From Amphibalanus amphitrite (taxonomy: Eukaryota; Arthropoda; Thecostraca; Balanomorpha; Balanidae), in NCBI RefSeq assembly GCF_019059575.1, contig NW_024881970.1, forward strand, positions 248,001 through 312,000: a stretch of 64,000 nt of DNA. The letters are read 5' to 3'. The translations under genes were made by a program, and so were the position numbers. A model generated the notes under the pieces. It saw only the letters and a program-made list of their open reading frames with translations. It did no database searches and was not told the origin of the DNA. Shown here piece by piece: positions 59,296 to 64,000 of the stretch (within the stretch, counting starts at the first letter, position 1; each line of letters opens with the position of its first letter).

Positions 59296-59667
59296 TTACT
59301 TTAGCTGAATCTCGCAGAGAATGTTCAGGCCATAGTGGCAGGGCAGGTCGTTCCAGCCGTGCGCCACGCCGCCTTCGGTGGTCCAGCCCGGCTCCGGGCC
59401 CCAGATGTGCACGCAGTCGCCGTCGCCGTTGGGCTCGTTGGGGCTGAAGCGCGTGGCCACGGGCTGCGTGCCGTCGATCCAGCCGAACGTGTCGTCCGAC
59501 TCCTGCAGACGCGTCATGCCGATCCAGGCTCCGCGGGTGCCGCTGACCGTGTCGGTCACCATCCGCTCGGTCAGCTCACCGGCCGACGGCGGCACGATGG
59601 CCAGCCGCGCGCGCCGGTGCAGCGTCCCGCACTGATACTGCGCCTCGTACCAGCTCGAATTGGTCAA
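59296..59667 (-). pseudogene. 5'-truncated C-type lectin, copy 3
   Basis: The frame encodes the lectin domain only from SSWYEAQYQC onward (equivalent to residue 97 of copy 1) to TAA at 59296-59298. It lacks the ATG, signal peptide, stalk and first cysteine pair. In the coding frame the codon at its 5' edge is TTG, and a TAG stands a few codons further up. What remains is well preserved: RGAWIGM, FGWIDG, EPN (the mannose-type triplet), DGDCVHIWGPE, WNDLPC and C at the end. It is closer to copy 1 than to copy 2, and its 3' flank also matches copy 1. It could instead be the last exon of a gene whose first exon I cannot find, since AG dinucleotides occur at the edge. Truncated duplicate is the simpler reading. 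Confidence 0.65.
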
Positions 59668-59699
59668 ACATCCTCTGAGCTATGATGGCTCTCCCAAGA

Positions 59700-60910
59700 C
59701 TGTTAGAGGATAAATAGTGATTTAGAGATCGATAGGTACGACAAATACTTAACTTAAATGCTTTTGGTACAACATGGCCATTGTTTTCATCACTCAATCA
59801 GCTTTCTAAGTATACATACCTATCACAAGTACATGTACCTGGCTGTAAGGACACATTTGTCTGGAATTTTTGGTGACTCTACCAATCCTATAGCCACCTG
59901 GCGCGTACGTCACGGTCCGTTCAGAGCCGCGGTGGTTCGGTTTCGAGTTTCGACTAGCACACCAGTCGGCCGGCGACAGGTGCACCCGCGCTCTCAGCGT
60001 GTCAATATTCTAAGTCTGTCGATTGTAATCGAGTGATGGTCTGCCCTGACCGCCGCGCCCTGACCGTTGGTCTGCCCTGACCGTTGGTCTGCCCTGACCG
60101 CGCCGCGGTCAGGGTCGGTGTGCGGCGCCGATGCCATCCATCTCGGCAGATTTAGGCGTCGAGCTCCGGCTCCGATACGGGAAGAGTTATCGAGAAACTC
60201 AATCTGAATTGTATGAGCAGTCTAAGCGATCGGAGCGATTCACGGCGCCAGATAGGATATTCTAATGTCTTTCCACCAGCTCATCGCATGACCGATGGGG
60301 CTATTAGCAGGCAAAACGGAAGTCCGTCAAGCCTTTCATGGTGGTCACTTCTCAGTTGTTGTTACAAGTCATTTTTTCAAGTGCAGAACCATAGAATACT
60401 TCATCCGGCACATTATTTGGGTGTACTCCGTAACGCGAGTGACTGGGGCTCGGGCTCTACAGAGCCAGCTTTCCTATCTCCGAAACTACTGATCTGATTG
60501 TCAAAATTCTAACGATATTCGACAGCTCTGGAAGAACTCTAGAACGCAGTCTAATTTTATTGATGTCAAAGCATTCATTGAGTCAAATTAAAAAAATAAA
60601 TCCCATGCGTGTTAAAAATCAGGAACGGCGTTGCATTCTATTTGTAGTGTCACCAAAGCAGCATTTGCAAAATTACGTTAATGTTTCATTGGGCACACAA
60701 AAAGGTCTCCATCAACCTCCACTTAGCTTTTTGGCAGAATAATTCTTTGTTCAATTCTGCGTAAGGGGAACCTAAAAGCAAACTGCGCACTTGTGCGCAA
60801 AATCTTCCGTGAAGCTTCAGCTCCCGAGGCGTACCTACCCGTCGCTTCATTAGCAGCGGGTCGGCTCGTCAGTCGTGCAATGGCTAATCCTAATTTTTAT
60901 GGTACGAAGC
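59700..60910. other. Non-genic stretch with a short GC-rich tandem repeat
   Basis: No gene is recognised. TGACCGTTGGTCTGCCC-type units repeat about every 21 bp at 60035-60100 and end in a GACCGCGCCGCGGTC palindrome. The rest is AT-rich. Confidence 0.4.
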
Positions 60911-61189
60911 AGTGTTGCGGAGTCGTGGTGGTGCCAAATCCGACTAAGACTCCGACTCCGACTCCTGGCTCGTTGCCATGACTCCCGGCGACTCCGTCTC
61001 CGACTCCGAACCCCTGCCAGAGTTTCGGAGTCGCGGTGGTGGTGCTGTTCCGACTCCAACCGACTCCGACTTCCACTGCGGGCTCCTGACCGACTCCGAC
61101 TCCGACTCCGACTCCGACTCCTGGCTCGTTGTCACGACTCTGGGCGACTCCGACTCCGACTCCGACTCCTACTTCTACTTCGCACCCCT
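60911..61189. mobile_element. Second GACTCC-rich element
   Basis: It begins AGTGTTGCGGAGTCG and ends TACTTCGCACCCCT, diverged forms of the ends of the 299-bp element at 34857, with GACTCC repetition between. A second TTTCGGAGTCGCGGTGG start lies at about 61022, so it is again built of related halves. The flanks GGTACGAAGC and CGTAAGAAGT match at 7 of 10 bases, consistent with an old 10-bp duplication. Confidence 0.6.
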
Positions 61190-61549
61190 CGTAAGAAGTA
61201 ACTGCTCGCCCCTGCACCCGAGCACGGGTATCGTGCGCCCCGTCCGCTGACAGAACAGACATACGCTGTAAACGCCATTACACTGCCGATACCATCCATT
61301 AGACATCATTACACATCATTGCACAAAATCATTACACATCAAATAGCTACCTAGGATCTTTTTTATTATCGTTCTACATTTTCCAAAATCTTAAACTGAA
61401 TCTTCGCAGTTTCTCGTGGCTGCTTCACGACCTTCACGACCATGGCTCATCCATTAGAGCTGAACCTGTATCAAAAAGAACAATAAACGAAACATCGAAG
61501 CAGCTTATGATAGCTGAATACTAACTCCATAACAATACCCAGTCAGCCT

Positions 61550-61830
61550 TCCCAAGTGGGGCCCACATGGGCCCCAAGTGGGCACCAAACTGGGATCCAT
61601 TTGGGCTGCCCACCTTGGACCCAGATGGGAATGTCATGGGCATCCAACTGGATCCCATCTGGTCACCCCAGACGGGGCCCATGTGGGACCCATCTGGGGC
61701 CTGTATTGAGCCCCATGTGGGCTTTCCCAGTTGGGACCCACATGGGCAGCCCAAGTGGGGCCCATATGGGACCCAGCTGGGATATATGCATTTGTATATG
61801 GGTCCCACACGGGCTTTCGCAGTTGGGACT
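61550..61830. repeat. Low-complexity GGGCCCATNTGGG repetition
   Basis: Degenerate units built on CCCAAGTGGG, CCCACATGGG and CCCATCTGGG recur every 10-15 bp on both strands. The resulting translations (M-G-P-T-W-A-P type) are repeat products, not genes. Confidence 0.75.
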
Positions 61831-64000
61831 CACTCGGACACATGCAAAAAGCGCACATGGATTTTAATTGGGATTTGGTACCTAGCTTTTGATGAATGTC
61901 TCCTGATGTCTCCTGAATTTTCCTAGCTCAGTCCCAAATACCTGGTTAGAACGAAAAGATTAAAGAATCCCATTAGGTGTGTGAGCTTTGTAGTTTCTTT
62001 GTCAATTCGGTAGGCATTTCGGGAAAAAGAAGGCGTCGATCTCACTGACAGCATCGTTATACGGCTCCCTTTGCGACTAAAATATTGTAATATATTTCTC
62101 AAGTGGATTACGAAAGCCACGGAAGTCACGTAATTAAGCGCAAAAGGTGATTATGCATCTAATTGCAGGACGCGGAGGTAGTTTGCACCTCCACGTAACC
62201 ATTCGCCAGTCAGCTGCTATTTACATGCGCCAATAGAGCGACCAAGGGCGGGAAGCGCCACAATCAATGGCGAATAGGCGAATTAACATACGGGCTGCCG
62301 GTGGGGACAGGCCGCCAAAACAGGATGAATAAAACAACAGCTGCGACACAACAGGCGTGAACAGCAGCCGTGCAGTGTGATCAAATCACCTCAAGACCAA
62401 TACAATTTCAAAGATGTCGCAAATATCTTCAGTGAAGGTATTCTACATCGAAAACGGGTCAAATCCTATTTTCGATTGGAACTTCCAAATTTTCGTCAGA
62501 TGTAGATATTCTAAATTTAATTTTGCCTAAATGATATACAAACTGCTACGTTCAAGAACAGTGTTCGACTGAATATGTATCACTCCTCACTTTCCTCCAA
62601 GTGTCGCGAGACGGGCTCTGTGAGCTGGCGGCTGGCGGCCTCAAGACGTTAGTGGGAACCCCTGCAGGTCCCGAATATGTGGTTGGTTGAATCCCGAACC
62701 TGGATTTATGAGCATGCTTCGAGAATGGCGATGTCTTGCTGCTGTATGAAACTGAACGATGACGCTGCTATTAGCATGCTTCACCTGTCAATTCCCTTGA
62801 TCACATGTCAGCTCGAGAGAATATGCATTCCATCCGCTCACATCCGAATCCCTTGGTCTCAGAGGACTACGTCTAGCTTCCTCACTGTTATGTAGCGAAC
62901 ATTTTCCTTTATTCGTATATACTGCCCCAATCCATTACCACAGACTGGCCGCGGAGAGAAGTCATGCAAAAAGGTTTCCGGCCATACGTCAGCGTGTCGG
63001 GGCTGGGGCGCGGCGCGCCGGCCGGCCGAGGTATCAATCTCATTGATCGCGCGGCGATAATGCGCCTACAGCACAGTCGGCCGGCGGGCTCGTTCGTTTC
63101 AATCGGCGACACCCCGCGACAGACGGCACGGTTCCGCTCCGGCACGCCCCAGCTGATGTATGTGTGCTGAACATAAAGGTGTGTCAGCCTGTACAGAAAC
63201 GGCTCACTGCTCAGTCCGACTCGGGCTAGCGACGATTGTTTGAAAGGAGACATAAATGGATGACAGACATACAGGCATACAATATATTGTCCTAAGAGCC
63301 GATCTGCAAGCATGCGAACAATCAACGACAAATCAAAGTCGTTTATCCACATCTTGAACTGCTGTAGATGTACGCATAATGACGGTTACGAGCTATAGCT
63401 TACTAAATGAATGGACAGGACACATTCCTCAATGAACCTATTTACAAAAAGGACGCATGAATAAATAACCAGGTTAAGTTGAAAAGTTTAGTCCAAATTA
63501 GCCTCCTATTGCAAAAATAATGGGCGCTGTGCAGTTGACCTGTTGCTGTCGGGACCGGACCACCGAGTTCAGTCCGTCCATCACCCTCACTGCGCCATCC
63601 GGCCCGCTAATTTATGTCCCACTCATGTCACTTTCACCCTCTGACAAGTGCAAATGGAGCATCGCCTCTGCCGTAAAATGCCCGCTATATGAGCCTCATT
63701 GGCTAATGGTAACAGCGCCTCGACGCGCCTGCAGTCCAGATAGCTGCCGAGCGCCACTCGCAGCCCAAACGCGGCGGCATGAATCACGACTTGGACCCAT
63801 CAAATCTCGGCCAGCCAAATTTCATGGCGAACCGAGCTGGTCTTCACCCATCAAATTATGATCGCGTCACTTGGCCGTCTCCGAATAGCCTCATCCATTT
63901 AGCTCGGCTGCAGGCGCCGCTGCGGTCCTCTTCCCTGGATCGCTGCAGCGGATGTTGGTCCTGCTCTGGTCCGGACCAGGGACCAGGTCCGGGAGACCAT
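61831..64000. other. Non-genic stretch to the window end
   Basis: No gene or mobile element is recognised. GC-rich patches occur near 62995-63150. The frame 62909-63352 (minus) has no recognisable domain and is overlapped by plus-strand frames. Confidence 0.35.

Noticed and set aside
61521-61926. Overlapping 95-119 codon frames rich in M-G-P-W
   Set aside because: They lie in low-complexity GGGCCCATNTGGG repetition and read similarly on both strands.

Overview
The window is animal nuclear DNA. Genes are sparse and split by GT-AG introns, there are no operons, and most of the sequence is mobile-element and repeat DNA. Six protein genes or gene remnants can be supported. Three are conserved animal genes: a four-membrane-span synaptophysin-family protein (minus strand, five coding exons, 17419-19690), the abscission protein MITD1 (plus strand, four coding exons, 24422-27595), and the shared RNA polymerase subunit RPB6/POLR2F (minus strand, one coding exon, 28268-28663), which lies tail-to-tail with MITD1. 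The other three form a minus-strand C-type lectin cluster: two intact single-exon secreted lectins (53544-54167 and 58038-58664) and a 5'-truncated copy (59296-59667). The gene set and lectin style suggest an arthropod, probably a crustacean and possibly a barnacle. That placement is inference, not proof.

Layout. 1-17 kb: no recognisable gene. It holds a 1.7 kb hAT-type element with an 8-bp target duplication, a TTAA-flanked element with nested insertions, and two copies of a 1.2 kb TTAA element rich in the AGGTCA motif. 17-20 kb: the synaptophysin gene. 20.4-22.9 kb: a 531-bp near-perfect palindrome, then a decayed hAT transposon whose transposase C-terminus is split by a second, smaller hAT element with an 8-bp duplication. 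24.4-28.7 kb: MITD1, with two TIR elements in its introns, and POLR2F. 29.6-30.8 kb: a third copy of the 1.2 kb TTAA element. 31.17-42.15 kb: one 10.97 kb Foldback-like element. It has near-identical ~150-bp termini, a perfect 9-bp target duplication, and two opposed arrays of a 144-bp tandem repeat. 43-48 kb: two hAT-like elements filled with degenerate CTCTGAGGGCC repeats. 50.2-51.3 and 56.3-57.2 kb: further relatives of the TTAA elements. 53.5-59.7 kb: the lectin cluster. 60.9-61.8 kb: a GACTCC-rich element and low-complexity DNA.

The most unusual content is (1) the giant satellite-armed Foldback/MULE-like element, (2) several differently ended elements that share G-runs, dense AGGTCA/TGACCT half-sites and a conserved internal module, and (3) nested insertions whose target duplications can be read directly. 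All calls come from reading the sequence and hand translation. No database search was possible.
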